Shown here: positions 51,484 to 60,785 of the stretch, piece by piece
Numbering within the stretch: the first letter of the stretch is position 1
Layout of the letters: each line of letters opens with the position of its first letter
Assembly (NCBI RefSeq): GCF_004216755.1
Contig: NZ_SGWZ01000004.1
Span: forward strand, 272,158 to 336,157
Reading direction: 5' to 3'
Source: Kerstersia gyiorum
GTDB taxonomy: Bacteria; Pseudomonadota; Gammaproteobacteria; Burkholderiales; Burkholderiaceae_B
DNA length: 64,000 nucleotides
Notes under the pieces: generated by a model
Told to the model about the DNA's origin: nothing
The model's database searches: none
The model's input: only the letters and a program-made list of their open reading frames with translations
Made by a program: the position numbers and the translations under genes

Positions 51484-52764
51484 ATGAATTTTATTAAAAA
51501 TAAATTTATAAGAAATGTTATTTTAATTGCAACAGGTACTGCTGGCGCTCAGATTATTTCTATTATTTTCGCGCCACTGATTACTCGTTTATATGGACCT
51601 GAAGCTTTTGGTGTACTAGGTACCTTTGTCGCTGTATTAGCGATAATGACTCCTATAGCTGCTCTAACTTTACCTATTGCAATCGTTTTGCCTAAAGATG
51701 ATAATGAAGCTGTTGGTATTGCTAAGCTAAGTTTTTTTTTATCTTTGATATTGAGTCTAGCGGTAGCAATTGTGATTATTGTTGCCGAAAATGATTTGAT
51801 AAGATTGATGAATTTGGAAGATGTTTCTAATTATCTTCTCCTGATTCCTGTTGCAATGTTTTTAAACGCATTGCAGCAGATCATTCAGCAATGGTTGATC
51901 AGAAAAAAACAATTTAAAGTTTCGGCCCGTATTGCGGTGTCTCAATCATTTATAGTTAATGTTGCTAAGGTTGGCGCTGGGTATTTTTATCCCTTTGGGG
52001 CTGTACTTATTGTTATTACTACTTTAGGTAATGCTTTATATGCTGTGCAATTATGGTTAGGTGAAAAAAAATGGGTCAATAAAGAAAATAAACTGAAATT
52101 AAAAGTAGAAACGCCAGATGCAAAGAAAATTTTTCTGAAATATTCAGACTTTCCAAAATTTAGAGCACCACAAGTTTTTTTGAATGCAATTTCACAAAGT
52201 TTTCCTGTTTTAATTTTGGCGGCATTCTACGGTACATCCGTAGCCGGATACTTTACCTTGAGTAAAACTATAATTTCCGCGCCAGCAGTGTTGCTAGGGA
52301 TATCTATTGGGAATGTCTTCTATGCGCAAATTGTAGAACTGATTAACCTTGGTAAAAACCCTGTTCGAATTTTTCAAAAATCTACAGCAATAACCTTTTT
52401 GATTGGTGTTTTACCATTTGGCTTTGTAATGATTTTCGGAGGAGAAGTTTTTAGTTTTGTTTTTGGTGAGGAGTGGTTTTGGGCTGGAGTCTATGCAAAA
52501 TATGTTTCAGTATGGATGCTTTTCTCTTTGGCTGCTAGGCCCGCAATTGCTTTGATCCCTGCCATCAAGATGCAAGGTGTTTTTCTGTTTCTAGAAGTTT
52601 TTTTTACGATTCTAAAAGTTATGGGATTTCTTGTTGGGATTTATATATATAACGACCCCTTAAGTTCTGTGATTATTTATTCAATGATTTCAGCATTTTT
52701 CTATTTGTTTTTGTATTTTTTAGTCTTGAAACGAGTGAATTCAAGTGACTTAAATTATACCTAA
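51484..52764 (+). CDS. wzx: Wzx-type oligosaccharide flippase
   Basis: 426 residues with about 12-14 membrane helices. The N-terminus (NVILIATGTAGAQIISIIFAPLITRLYGPEAFGVLGTFVA) is typical of polysaccharide-transport MATE-like flippases. It would move the lipid-linked repeat unit across the inner membrane. The gene is strongly AT-rich compared with the genome to the left, a sign of transfer typical for serotype genes. Confidence 0.88.
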   Translation: MNFIKNKFIRNVILIATGTAGAQIISIIFAPLITRLYGPEAFGVLGTFVAVLAIMTPIAALTLPIAIVLPKDDNEAVGIAKLSFFLSLILSLAVAIVIIVAENDLIRLMNLEDVSNYLLLIPVAMFLNALQQIIQQWLIRKKQFKVSARIAVSQSFIVNVAKVGAGYFYPFGAVLIVITTLGNALYAVQLWLGEKKWVNKENKLKLKVETPDAKKIFLKYSDFPKFRAPQVFLNAISQSFPVLILAAFYGTSVAGYFTLSKTIISAPAVLLGISIGNVFYAQIVELINLGKNPVRIFQKSTAITFLIGVLPFGFVMIFGGEVFSFVFGEEWFWAGVYAKYVSVWMLFSLAARPAIALIPAIKMQGVFLFLEVFFTILKVMGFLVGIYIYNDPLSSVIIYSMISAFFYLFLYFLVLKRVNSSDLNYT

Positions 52765-52909
52765 TATTTGGTTGTATTTCATTAAAATTAGAGTCGCAGA
52801 ATGTGTGGTCTAATTATTGAAATTAACGCGATTAATTTTCTGATTAGATTAATTTTAGTAACGAGAATTTAAATTTAAAATTGATAGGTTTTATTTTTTG
52901 GAAAAAATG

Positions 52910-54079
52910 ATGAAGATTGTTGTGGTGGGTACAGGTTATGTTGGTTTATCAAATGCGATTCTTTTGGCACAAGAAAATGATGTTGTGGCAGTTGATTTAG
53001 TAAAATCAAAAGTTGATATGATTAATAATCGAATATCTCCAATTGATGATAAAGATATTGTGAGATTTCTAACTGAGAAAAATCTGAGTTTAACTGCAAC
53101 GCTAGATGCCGAGGCAGCTTACTCTGATGCTGATTTTATTATTATTGCTACCCCTACTGATTACGACCCTATAACAGATAATTTCGATACAAGTAGTGTT
53201 GAATCGGTAATTCAAGTAGTTAATGTTGTCAATCCAAATGCTGTTGTTGTGATTAAATCTACGGTACCCGTAGGTTTTACTGAAAAAATTAAACGGAAAT
53301 TTAATAATAAAAATATAATTTTTTCTCCTGAATTTCTTAGAGAAGGTAAGGCACTATATGATAATTTGTACCCTTCTCGCATTGTTGTAGCTGAAAATTC
53401 AGACCGAGGTCGGGTTTTTGCCAATCTTTTGCAAAGGGGCGCTATTAAAAAAAATATACCAGTACTTTTCACAGACCCAACTGAAGGAGAGGCGATAAAA
53501 TTATTTGCAAACACATATTTGGCTATGCGGGTAGCATATTTTAATGAACTTGATAGCTATGCTCAGTCGTATGGTTTGGACTCCAGACAAATAATAGAAG
53601 GCGTTGGACTTGATCCTCGGATAGGTAGTCATTACAACAACCCATCGTTTGGTTATGGCGGATATTGTTTACCTAAAGATACTAAGCAGTTATTGGCTAA
53701 TTATGAAAAAGTGCCAAATAATCTAATTCAAGCTATCGTTAGTGCAAATAGAACGCGTAAAGATTTTATTGCTGAATCTATAGCCGCTTTGAAGCCTAAT
53801 GTAGTCGGAGTGTATCGTTTAGTAATGAAATCAGGTTCCGATAATTTTCGTGCATCTGCAATTCAAGGTGTAATGAAACGATTAAAAGGAAAAGGGATAA
53901 GGGTTGTTGTATATGAACCTGTTTTGAATGATGATTTGTTTTTTGGATCCGATGTAATTAAAAATCTTGATGAATTTAAGCACATTAGTGATGTGATCGT
54001 TGCAAATAGGCTCTCAGAAAACATTCTTGATGTTAAAGATAAAGTTTATACAAGAGATTTGTTTGGTAGCGATAGTTAA
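52910..54079 (+). CDS. ugd: UDP-glucose 6-dehydrogenase
   Basis: About 389 residues, closely following the E. coli Ugd length and pattern: IVVVGTGYVGLSNAILLAQ, IKSTVPVGFTEKIK, FSPEFLREGKALYDNLYPSRIVV, and the catalytic cysteine in GYGGYCLPKDTKQLLANY. It makes UDP-glucuronate. It differs from the tviB-like enzyme upstream, so the polymer may contain both glucuronic acid and a HexNAc uronic acid. A second ATG three bases upstream (52907) is possible. AT-rich. Confidence 0.93.
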   Translation: MKIVVVGTGYVGLSNAILLAQENDVVAVDLVKSKVDMINNRISPIDDKDIVRFLTEKNLSLTATLDAEAAYSDADFIIIATPTDYDPITDNFDTSSVESVIQVVNVVNPNAVVVIKSTVPVGFTEKIKRKFNNKNIIFSPEFLREGKALYDNLYPSRIVVAENSDRGRVFANLLQRGAIKKNIPVLFTDPTEGEAIKLFANTYLAMRVAYFNELDSYAQSYGLDSRQIIEGVGLDPRIGSHYNNPSFGYGGYCLPKDTKQLLANYEKVPNNLIQAIVSANRTRKDFIAESIAALKPNVVGVYRLVMKSGSDNFRASAIQGVMKRLKGKGIRVVVYEPVLNDDLFFGSDVIKNLDEFKHISDVIVANRLSENILDVKDKVYTRDLFGSDS

Positions 54080-54097
54080 GAGGAGTAGGGTTTGGTT

Positions 54098-55018
54098 ATG
54101 AATGAACGTGAGAAGAAGTATTCTTTGATTATTCCTCATTATAAAGACATAGTGAGGCTGCGCCGATTATTAGTTTCTTTACCAAAGCGTAATGATTTGC
54201 AGATTATTGTTGTTGATGACTTTAGTGTAAATATTCTAGATTTAAAAAAACTCGAAAACGAATTTGATAATCTTGAAATCTATCAACTACCTTCTAATCA
54301 AGGTGCTGGAGCAGCTAGAAATTTCGGGTTAGCCCAAGCGATAGGGAAATATTTGCTGTTTGCTGATGCTGATGATGAGTTTTTAACTGGCGCTTTTGAT
54401 ATTTTTGATTCGAAATTAATTGTCGAAGGTGATGTCTTTTATTTTTTATCAAAAGCAATCCAAGAAATTTCAGGGTTGCATTCTATTAGAGCTGATTATT
54501 TTAATCAATTATGTATTGAATATTTGGAGGACGAAACAGAAAACAAGCTCCTCAACCTGAAGTTAGGGCATTGTGTACCCTGGTCTAAGGTTTATTTGAG
54601 AGATTTCATCGTTTCTACAAAAATTATTTTTGATGAAACCTTTGTAGCTAATGACGTTTATTTTAATGTCATTAATGCATTATTGGCTAAAAGGATTTTT
54701 GTTTTTAATGATTATGTTTATAAAGTTTATCGCCTTTCAGATAGCTTAAGTAGTACAAGTAGTGCTTCCAGATTGATTACTAGAGTTTCTGTTTTGGCTA
54801 AGGTTGCAAGAAAAAGAAAAGAGCTAGGAATAGTGGAGAAAATGTATGGGTCAGGTTATTTGCTGGATGCGGCTAAGTTTGGTTTTCCAACTTTTTGCAA
54901 GATTTTCCTAATAATTTTAAGGTCTGATTTGCACTTTGGCCTGATGCGTTTTTTTGAACCGACTCGGTGGATTAAATACTTGAAGAACAGAAGTACATTG
55001 TCAGCTGAAAAAAAATGA
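54098..55018 (+). CDS. Glycosyltransferase family 2
   Basis: 306 residues. GT-A fold: SLIIPHYKDIVRLRRLLVSLP, IIVVDDFSVNILDLKK, GAGAARNFGLAQAIGKYLLFADADDEF with the DxD-type DADDE. A cytoplasmic enzyme adding one sugar of the repeat unit; donor and linkage are not visible. AGAGGAG lies before the ATG at 54098. AT-rich, between ugd and the polymerase. Confidence 0.87.
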   Translation: MNEREKKYSLIIPHYKDIVRLRRLLVSLPKRNDLQIIVVDDFSVNILDLKKLENEFDNLEIYQLPSNQGAGAARNFGLAQAIGKYLLFADADDEFLTGAFDIFDSKLIVEGDVFYFLSKAIQEISGLHSIRADYFNQLCIEYLEDETENKLLNLKLGHCVPWSKVYLRDFIVSTKIIFDETFVANDVYFNVINALLAKRIFVFNDYVYKVYRLSDSLSSTSSASRLITRVSVLAKVARKRKELGIVEKMYGSGYLLDAAKFGFPTFCKIFLIILRSDLHFGLMRFFEPTRWIKYLKNRSTLSAEKK

Positions 55019-55131
55019 ATTGAATTTTTAATTGCTAGATTGTCTTTATTTTATTTTTATTCTTGTGATTTAAAAATAAATTTTAGAGTTGTGGCTAATT
55101 TTGCGATAATTTTTGTTCGGCGGGGTAATTG

Positions 55132-56070
55132 GTGATAAACAATAGTGATTATGGTCGTATATGCATCGTATTTATTCTTTCTTTTTTTTATGTTTATGCA
55201 ATATACCGTTTTAATTTTATAAATCCACCTCCTTTAGAGTCGGATTATTTGCAGTATTTTGAGACATATAACTACACCACTCTTTACTTGGATCGTTTCG
55301 GAGTCGAGCTTATACTTCCCATATTGTTTTATATTTTTAACTCTCTAGGCGTTGAATTTTTTAATTTTTCCTTTTTGTTGGGAATTTTTTGGCTAATTCC
55401 AATTATTTTGCTTTCTAAAGAGGTTCGAAGTTCATACCTTATATTTTATTTTTTGTTTTTTATTTTTTATTTTCCCGCTAATTATGCTTTTTTGATGCGT
55501 CAGTATTTGTGTTTTTATTTTTTCTTGTTATACCTTTGTTGCTCTGGAAGGTTGCGATTTTTGTTTTTATTTTTGTCAATATTTACACATTTATCTGCAA
55601 TTGTTTTTTTGATTTTTTGCAAAACTAATATTAAAAATAAAGAATTTTTTTATTTTTCTTTTTTAGCTGTATTTGTTATTTTTTTAGGTAATCAGTTAGG
55701 ATTGGGGTTTTCCTCTGTGTTGCAATTTGTGGTTAATTTGGATATTGGAATATATGATATTCAAAGAAAGCTTTCTATGCTAACTCGATTGGGTGATGAA
55801 AATGTTTTTAATGATAGTATTTTGAATTATGTTATTTTGATTTTGTCTATGTTTTTACATTGTGTTTATTTGAGTGCTGGTGGTAAAAATAATAATATTA
55901 TGTTGTTGATGTTTTTTAGTGCATGTATTGCTGTTATGTTTTCCGATTTTAAAATCTTAGCCAATCGTTTTGGATTTGCTGCATTCTTTTTCTCAATTCC
56001 ATATTTTTTTATTGTTTTGAGTCGTTTTTCACTAAATTCTTCAGGGAAGTTTTTTGTTCGCAGTAATTGA
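55132..56070 (+). CDS. wzy: Wzy/EpsG-type polysaccharide polymerase
   Basis: About 312 residues, almost all hydrophobic with 9-11 membrane helices, extremely AT-rich and rich in Phe. MRQYLCFYFFLLYLCC followed by FLSIFTHLSAIVFLI with its His is the EpsG/Wzy-like pattern. It would join repeat units at the periplasmic face. The start is a GTG at 55132; a TTG immediately before is the alternative. Identification rests on topology, position and this motif, since Wzy sequences vary widely. Confidence 0.75.
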   Translation: MINNSDYGRICIVFILSFFYVYAIYRFNFINPPPLESDYLQYFETYNYTTLYLDRFGVELILPILFYIFNSLGVEFFNFSFLLGIFWLIPIILLSKEVRSSYLIFYFLFFIFYFPANYAFLMRQYLCFYFFLLYLCCSGRLRFLFLFLSIFTHLSAIVFLIFCKTNIKNKEFFYFSFLAVFVIFLGNQLGLGFSSVLQFVVNLDIGIYDIQRKLSMLTRLGDENVFNDSILNYVILILSMFLHCVYLSAGGKNNNIMLLMFFSACIAVMFSDFKILANRFGFAAFFFSIPYFFIVLSRFSLNSSGKFFVRSN

Positions 56071-56175
56071 TTTTAAAATAATTCTATTTTTTACTAACCA
56101 GTTTTGACCGGTTTGTAGTAGGAATGGAATTTTTATTTTTTCTTGGTTCTTGGCATGGTGTGATGGTTGAATATT

Positions 56176-57117
56176 ATGGCAATTATGATTGACTTGGTTG
56201 TTATTGGAAAAAATTCGGAAGATCTTTTAAGAAAAATATATGTAGAAGAATATTTATCTATATTGCGTAAGTATATTAATAGATTGATTTATGTTGATTC
56301 TCGATCATCAGATCAGTCTATTCAACTTATGAAAGATAATGGATTCGATGTTTGTATTGTTAATGAGGTTGAATTGACTGCCGCGGCAGGTCGTCATGTA
56401 GGTACTTTAGTGTCTCAGGCTGACTATGTGTTGTATCTGGATTCTGATATGCAATTAACGAATGTTGATTGCTTTTTTAATGATTTTTTTGATGTCGTAG
56501 AAAATAGAAAAGGCATTGGTTGTGTCGGTGTTGTTACGGATTTTTTTCCTAATGGTACTAAGAAAATTAGGCTAAGAAATAATAAGCAGTTTGATGTTGC
56601 TTCATCTTTTGGTGGATTTGTAATTCTGCACCGTGATTCGGTGATTAAAGCCGGAAATTGGAATAAAAATTTATTTTCCAATGAAGAGATGGATTTGTAT
56701 GTTCGTTTGCAGTGTCAAGGAGGGTTGGTCTATTATTTGACATCAAGTGGAGTGAAACATTTTACGATTGTTCCATCAAGGTTGCATTCGTTATTAGGAG
56801 TTTACCTTCCTCTTCGTAAAGGACGATATGGTTCTCTGGGAAAATTGCTGGCAAATCAACGTAGTTTTTGTTCTACTATTAAAGTGATAAATTTTCATCG
56901 CGAGGTTTTTTTGTTTATTTCTGCTGTTGTGTTTTTATTTTTTTCAATTTATTTATTTCTAATTGCAATAGGTATATTAGTTGTGGATGTAAAAAAACGT
57001 AAGAGCTTGTCCTATGTGGCAGTAGTTCCAGGGCTTGCTGTGTCAACGGTGGTTTGTTTTTTATTGGAATTTATGAAAAAAAATAAAGGTAAGGTTGTTT
57101 CGTATGAGAATGTTTAA
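56176..57117 (+). CDS. Glycosyltransferase family 2 with C-terminal membrane segments
   Basis: About 313 residues. GT-A core: DLVVIGKNSEDLLRKIYVEEYLSIL, YVDSRSSDQSIQLMKDNGFDVCIV, DYVLYLDSDMQLT (DxD), later NEEMDLYVRLQCQGG. Two hydrophobic helices near the C-terminus (FLFISAVVFLFFSIYLFLIAIGILVV and VAVVPGLAVSTVVCFLLEF) may anchor it. An ATG at 56185 is the other likely start. It is the last gene of the AT-rich block. Confidence 0.85.
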   Translation: MAIMIDLVVIGKNSEDLLRKIYVEEYLSILRKYINRLIYVDSRSSDQSIQLMKDNGFDVCIVNEVELTAAAGRHVGTLVSQADYVLYLDSDMQLTNVDCFFNDFFDVVENRKGIGCVGVVTDFFPNGTKKIRLRNNKQFDVASSFGGFVILHRDSVIKAGNWNKNLFSNEEMDLYVRLQCQGGLVYYLTSSGVKHFTIVPSRLHSLLGVYLPLRKGRYGSLGKLLANQRSFCSTIKVINFHREVFLFISAVVFLFFSIYLFLIAIGILVVDVKKRKSLSYVAVVPGLAVSTVVCFLLEFMKKNKGKVVSYENV

Positions 57118-57379
57118 ATGATTTGTTTGGTTATTTTATAATTATAAATTTTTAGATATGTGAAATATAAAAGCACATTTTCTATTTTTTTTGTTTTTGT
57201 GTCAATGTAAAATTTGATAATAGTTTTTTTGGTGGCGGTAAGCACAAAAATACTTAATTTGATTAACTGGTTTTTATATTGACCGAGTAAGATATGTAAT
57301 GACTTTGCAGAATTTTGGCATTCCTCCAAAAAAATGGACACGGTCGTTAGTTATGATTTATTTACTGACGGAGAGTGCT

Positions 57380-57446
57380 ATGCGCCAACGAAAAAGGTAT
57401 TTAGGGGAACTTAAACTTGAAGCAATACAGTTTGGTAAGCAATGGG
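57380..57446 (+). pseudogene. IS3-type orfA 5' fragment
   Basis: ATG at 57380 opens MRQRKRYLGELKLEAIQFGKQ, the usual start of an IS3-family orfA (RQRKRYxxEFKLEAI). After 21 codons it runs into the IS110 element, which cut it off. Upstream, an IS-end-like TGGACACGGTCG lies at about 57335. The 260 bases before it (57118-57379) are AT-rich with no gene. Confidence 0.65.
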
Positions 57447-58833
57447 ATGGACGCCCCCACTCGTAACGGCATCAATGTGCCAAAGTGGAGGTGTTGAGCA
57501 ACCACTTGAACCGAGAGGGGCGTCCGCCATGAAGATTACAACCGTTGGCATTGACCTTGCAAAGAACGTATTTCAGATTCACGGTGTGGATGAGCGAGGC
57601 AAGGCCGTGCTGAAGAAGCAGATCAAGCGTGAGCAGATGGCGGTTTTCTTTGTCAATTTGCCGCCGTGCTTGATTGGGATGGAGGCATGCGGCAGCGCGC
57701 ATCATTGGGCCCGCAAGCTGCAAGAGATGGGGCATACATACGGTGCGTTTGATGGCTCCGCAGTTCGTCAAGCCGTACGTCAAGAGCAACAAGAATGATG
57801 CGGCCGATGCCGAGGCGATCTGCGAAGCGGTCGGGCGGCCGAACATGAGGTTTGTTCCGATCAAGAATGTGGAGCAGCAATCGGTGTTGGCATTACATCG
57901 TGCACGCCAGGGATTCGTGAGAGCGCGTACCGCGCAGGCCAACCAGATCCGGGGTTTGTTGGCCGAGTTCGGTCTTGTCGTGCCCAAGGGCTTGGCGCAT
58001 ATCGCCAAGCAGGTGCCGGAATTGATTGAGGATGCGTCGAATGAACTGACGGGATCGTTCCGCCGACTCGTGCAGCGTCTTCTGGAGCATTTGCAAGAGC
58101 TGGATAGGCAGGTAGGCGAGTTGGAGCTACAGATCAAGGTATGGCATCGGGAAAACGAGGCCAGCAGCCGCTTGGAGAAGATTCCAGGGATCGGCCCGAT
58201 CACGGCCAGCGCATTGGTAGCAACGATTGGAGATGCCAAGAATTTCTCCAGCGGCCGGCAGGTCGCGGCCTGGCTGGGCCTGGTTCCCAGGCAGCACTCC
58301 AGTGGTGGCAAGGACGTGTTGCTCGGCATGAGCAAGCGCGGGGACACGTATTTGCGAACGCTGCTGATTCATGGCGCTCGGGCAGTGATCTTCAGAGCGC
58401 AGCAGAAAGCGGATAAGAGCAGCTGGCTACACCGGTTGTTGGCCCGGCGCAATCCGAACGTGGCCGCAGTGGCGTTGGCCAACAAGAATGCCCGAATGGT
58501 GTGGGCGTTGTTGGCCCACGGCCGGCAGTTCCGACCGGATTACGAGCCTGTCGTCTCGTAATCCGGTCGGCCCGAAGTTTCTTTATCGAAAAGTAGGAGT
58601 AGTGTGTCACCGATTGCTCAGGCGATCATGAAGTGATGGCAAGACAGGTCAGACCGTGGTTGGCATAACCCGCGACGGACGAGGCACTTCGAGTGCGTGT
58701 AAGCGATTGGGCACCGACCAGCAGAACCCATCAGGGACAGCAGCGTGGCTGCACGTAAAGTCCGAATGTACGGGTGCAATCTTTACCTTCGCGGCATCAT
58801 GAATTGAAAGCTTGGCAAACCGGGGGCGTCCAT
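57447..58833 (+). mobile_element. IS110-family element (IS1111-like), inactivated
   Basis: ATGGACGCCCCC (57447-57458) and its exact reverse complement GGGGGCGTCCAT (58822-58833) flank one transposase reading. Subterminal 12-bp inverted repeats are a mark of the IS1111 group within IS110. The transposase carries a frameshift. The element sits inside an IS3-type orfA fragment, so it inserted into an older IS. Its 260-base 3' non-coding part (58562-58821) is also typical. Confidence 0.82.
57529..58561 (+). pseudogene. IS110-family transposase, frameshifted
   Basis: From ATG 57529 the reading MKITTVGIDLAKNVFQIHGVDERG (DEDD catalytic start) continues to KLQEMGHT. Then a direct duplication of ATAC (57734-57741) adds four bases and throws the frame. 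The rest, from VRLMAPQFVKPYVKSNKNDAADAEAI to the stop at 58561, lies in the next frame and is otherwise intact, including IPGIGPITASALVATIGD and the C-terminal RQHSSGGK with the catalytic serine. A single recent event has inactivated it. Confidence 0.85.
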
Positions 58834-58859
58834 GTACGTCCGGGCAACGCACATTGACG

Positions 58860-58885
58860 AACGGCCGCGTTAGCGGCCGTTATCT
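58860..58885 (+). terminator. Hairpin terminator just outside the IS110 element
   Basis: AACGGCCGC (58860-58868) pairs perfectly with GCGGCCGTT (58873-58881), loop GTTA, followed by ATCTTTTAG. It lies 27 bases beyond the right inverted repeat and may stop transcripts leaving the element. Confidence 0.65.
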
Positions 58886-59012
58886 TTTAGCGTGTCGTGT
58901 CAGGTTGCGTAACCGTCCGGTGAACTCACCTTGAAGTGTTAGCAAGAGCACACGAAGATATTGTTCCATTTAAATAGGCGGAGCAGTATGTACTTGGAGG
59001 AACGGGCGGTAG

Positions 59013-59375
59013 CTGGGCTGCGGTGCCCTGGAACACGCCTTGATCGCTCGATTCGGTACGCTGGGAGGAGTGCCGGTGCCGTCCCTGCTTCGGTCTGATA
59101 ACGGGCTCGTTTTTACGTCACGTGACTACACCGCGTTAGTGCGCAGCTACGGGCTGCGCCAGGAGTTCATCACGCCACACTGCCCACAGCAGAATGGCAT
59201 GGTCGAACGCGTGATCCGCACACTGAAAGAGCAATGTGCACATCGCCACCGCTTCGAAACCCTGCAGCATGCCAGCCGCGTGATTGGTGACTGGATACGC
59301 TTTTATAACCATCAACGGCCCCACCAGGCGCTGAAGATGAAAACCCCGGCTCAAGCCTACGCTTTAGCCGCATAA
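59013..59375 (+). pseudogene. IS3-family transposase orfB, C-terminal fragment
   Basis: The frame from about 59013 encodes ALEHALIARFGTLGGVPVPSLLRSDNGLVF and later TPHCPQQNGMVERVIRTLKEQ and FYNHQRPHQALKMKTPAQAYALAA, the second half of an IS3-group integrase domain with the last catalytic glutamate (MVERVIRTLKEQ). The N-terminal half is missing; the frame has a stop at 59010-59012. It may be the remnant of the element whose orfA start lies at 57380. Confidence 0.8.
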
Positions 59376-59402
59376 GTTGAGCAGGTTCTGCTGGGTCATT
59401 AC

Positions 59403-59573
59403 ATGAACGTGCATTGGTTTCTGTCGATTGACGATGCACGCGAAAAGATCGAATCCTGGCGGTGTGATTACAATGAATTCAGGCCGCACAGTTCACTGTG
59501 TAACCTGACTCCCCGCGAGTTCCGACTCGCACACGTTAACAGCCAGAATCTCCAGGTCTCGGTGATCAGTTAA
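59403..59573 (+). pseudogene. Second IS3-family orfB tail (different subgroup)
   Basis: MNVHWFLSIDDAREKIESWR then DYNEFRPHSSLCNLTPREF is the C-terminus of another IS3-family transposase (IS407-like pattern, NEFRPHSSL). It ends at 59573 and is followed by an IS-end-like GCGGGAGGAGGTCAG. It differs from the tail at 59013, so at least two IS3 elements have decayed here. Confidence 0.78.
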
Positions 59574-59657
59574 GCGGGAGGAGGTCAGTACAAAGAAATC
59601 TGCTATATGCTTAGTTGATTAAATTTTTGATGAACAGCATATTTCGAACTTTCTAAG

Positions 59658-60785
59658 TTATCTTTGGTGCAATAATGAATCTAACATTGCTTGGTTGACT
59701 GCATGAACGTCATACTTTGATACGGCAAGTTCACGAGACCGAATGGCCATCCGTTGTATGAGGTTGGGGTTCTCGATTAATTTTTCCATTGCAGAGGCAA
59801 GGGCAGGAATAGATTTGACAGGCACCAGGAAGCCATTTTCACCGCCTATGACGGTCTCCTTGCACCCAGGCGCATCGGTTGTGATGATAGCTCGACCCAT
59901 TGCCATGGCTTCCAAAACTGTACGGGGTGTGCCTTCTCTATATGACGGAAGTACATAAACAGAGGATGCGGCGATGGCGGGGCGAACATCTTGTAGCTTT
60001 CCCCAGAATTTTATTAATCCCTCTGATATCCAGCTGTCCAATTCGGCTTGGCTGATTGCATCTGGGTTCTGATCTATCCAGCCAACCAAATGGAATTCCA
60101 CTTCTGGGTGCTTGGATTTTATGTTGCGTGCAGCTTCGATATATTCTCTAACACCTTTGTCTCCTAATAGTCTGGCAATCATTAGGAATGTGATGTTTTT
60201 GGTTTGCAGCGGAGTAAGGGGGAATTGTTGAATGTCTACGCCTGATCCGTTGAGGATTTTATTTTCAGTGGTTTTTTTAAGTATCTGTTTTTCAAGGAAA
60301 AGCTGTCGGTCGTCTGGGTTTTGAAAGAAAACGATATCTGCACCATTTAAGGCTCGGCGATATAATTTCATGACGATTTTTTTTACAAGGCTTTGTCTTG
60401 GGCTGATAAATGCGTAACCTAGGCCTGTAATTAGCGCTGCTTTGCGTGGCACTTTTAATAGCGTAGCAGCTATTAGTCCATAAACGACTGGTTTGACTGT
60501 ATAGGCGAGAAAAATTTGTGGGCGGGTTTTTTTGATTAATCGGTATAGATGACGCAGAGTGTTCAAATCTTTGAGTGGATTCGTGCCTGTCCGTTGCATC
60601 GGTATTTCATGAGCTTGTACGCCGATTGCTTGAAAGTGACTGTGCATATCTTTTGATATTTCTGGTGCGGCGACATGAACGTCGAGCCCTTTATCAAGTA
60701 GCGCTTGAATAAGCGGCCCGCGAAAATTAATGAGTGATTCTGCCAGGCTGGCTACAATCAGGATTCGATTTTGAATTGTTTGCAT
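59658..60785 (-). CDS. GT4-family glycosyltransferase (PglA-like)
   Basis: 375 residues. GT-B fold: ILIVASLAESLINFRGPLIQALLDKG at the start, a nucleotide-sugar site with LPSYREGTPRTVLEAMAMGRAIITTDAPGCKETV (E-x7-E type). It resembles PglA/Cap-type transferases that extend a lipid-linked first sugar, which fits the bacillosamine-type genes at 44-49 kb. It is alone on the leftward strand, between the IS remnants and wza. Composition is mid-GC, unlike the AT-rich block. Confidence 0.88.
   Translation of the reverse strand: MQTIQNRILIVASLAESLINFRGPLIQALLDKGLDVHVAAPEISKDMHSHFQAIGVQAHEIPMQRTGTNPLKDLNTLRHLYRLIKKTRPQIFLAYTVKPVVYGLIAATLLKVPRKAALITGLGYAFISPRQSLVKKIVMKLYRRALNGADIVFFQNPDDRQLFLEKQILKKTTENKILNGSGVDIQQFPLTPLQTKNITFLMIARLLGDKGVREYIEAARNIKSKHPEVEFHLVGWIDQNPDAISQAELDSWISEGLIKFWGKLQDVRPAIAASSVYVLPSYREGTPRTVLEAMAMGRAIITTDAPGCKETVIGGENGFLVPVKSIPALASAMEKLIENPNLIQRMAIRSRELAVSKYDVHAVNQAMLDSLLHQR

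Noticed and set aside
59005..59013. GGCGGTAGC, the core of the ops/JUMPstart element of RfaH-controlled polysaccharide operons
   Set aside because: It lies in IS3 remnant sequence about 2 kb before wza, with no JUMPstart context upstream, and a 9-base match can occur by chance.
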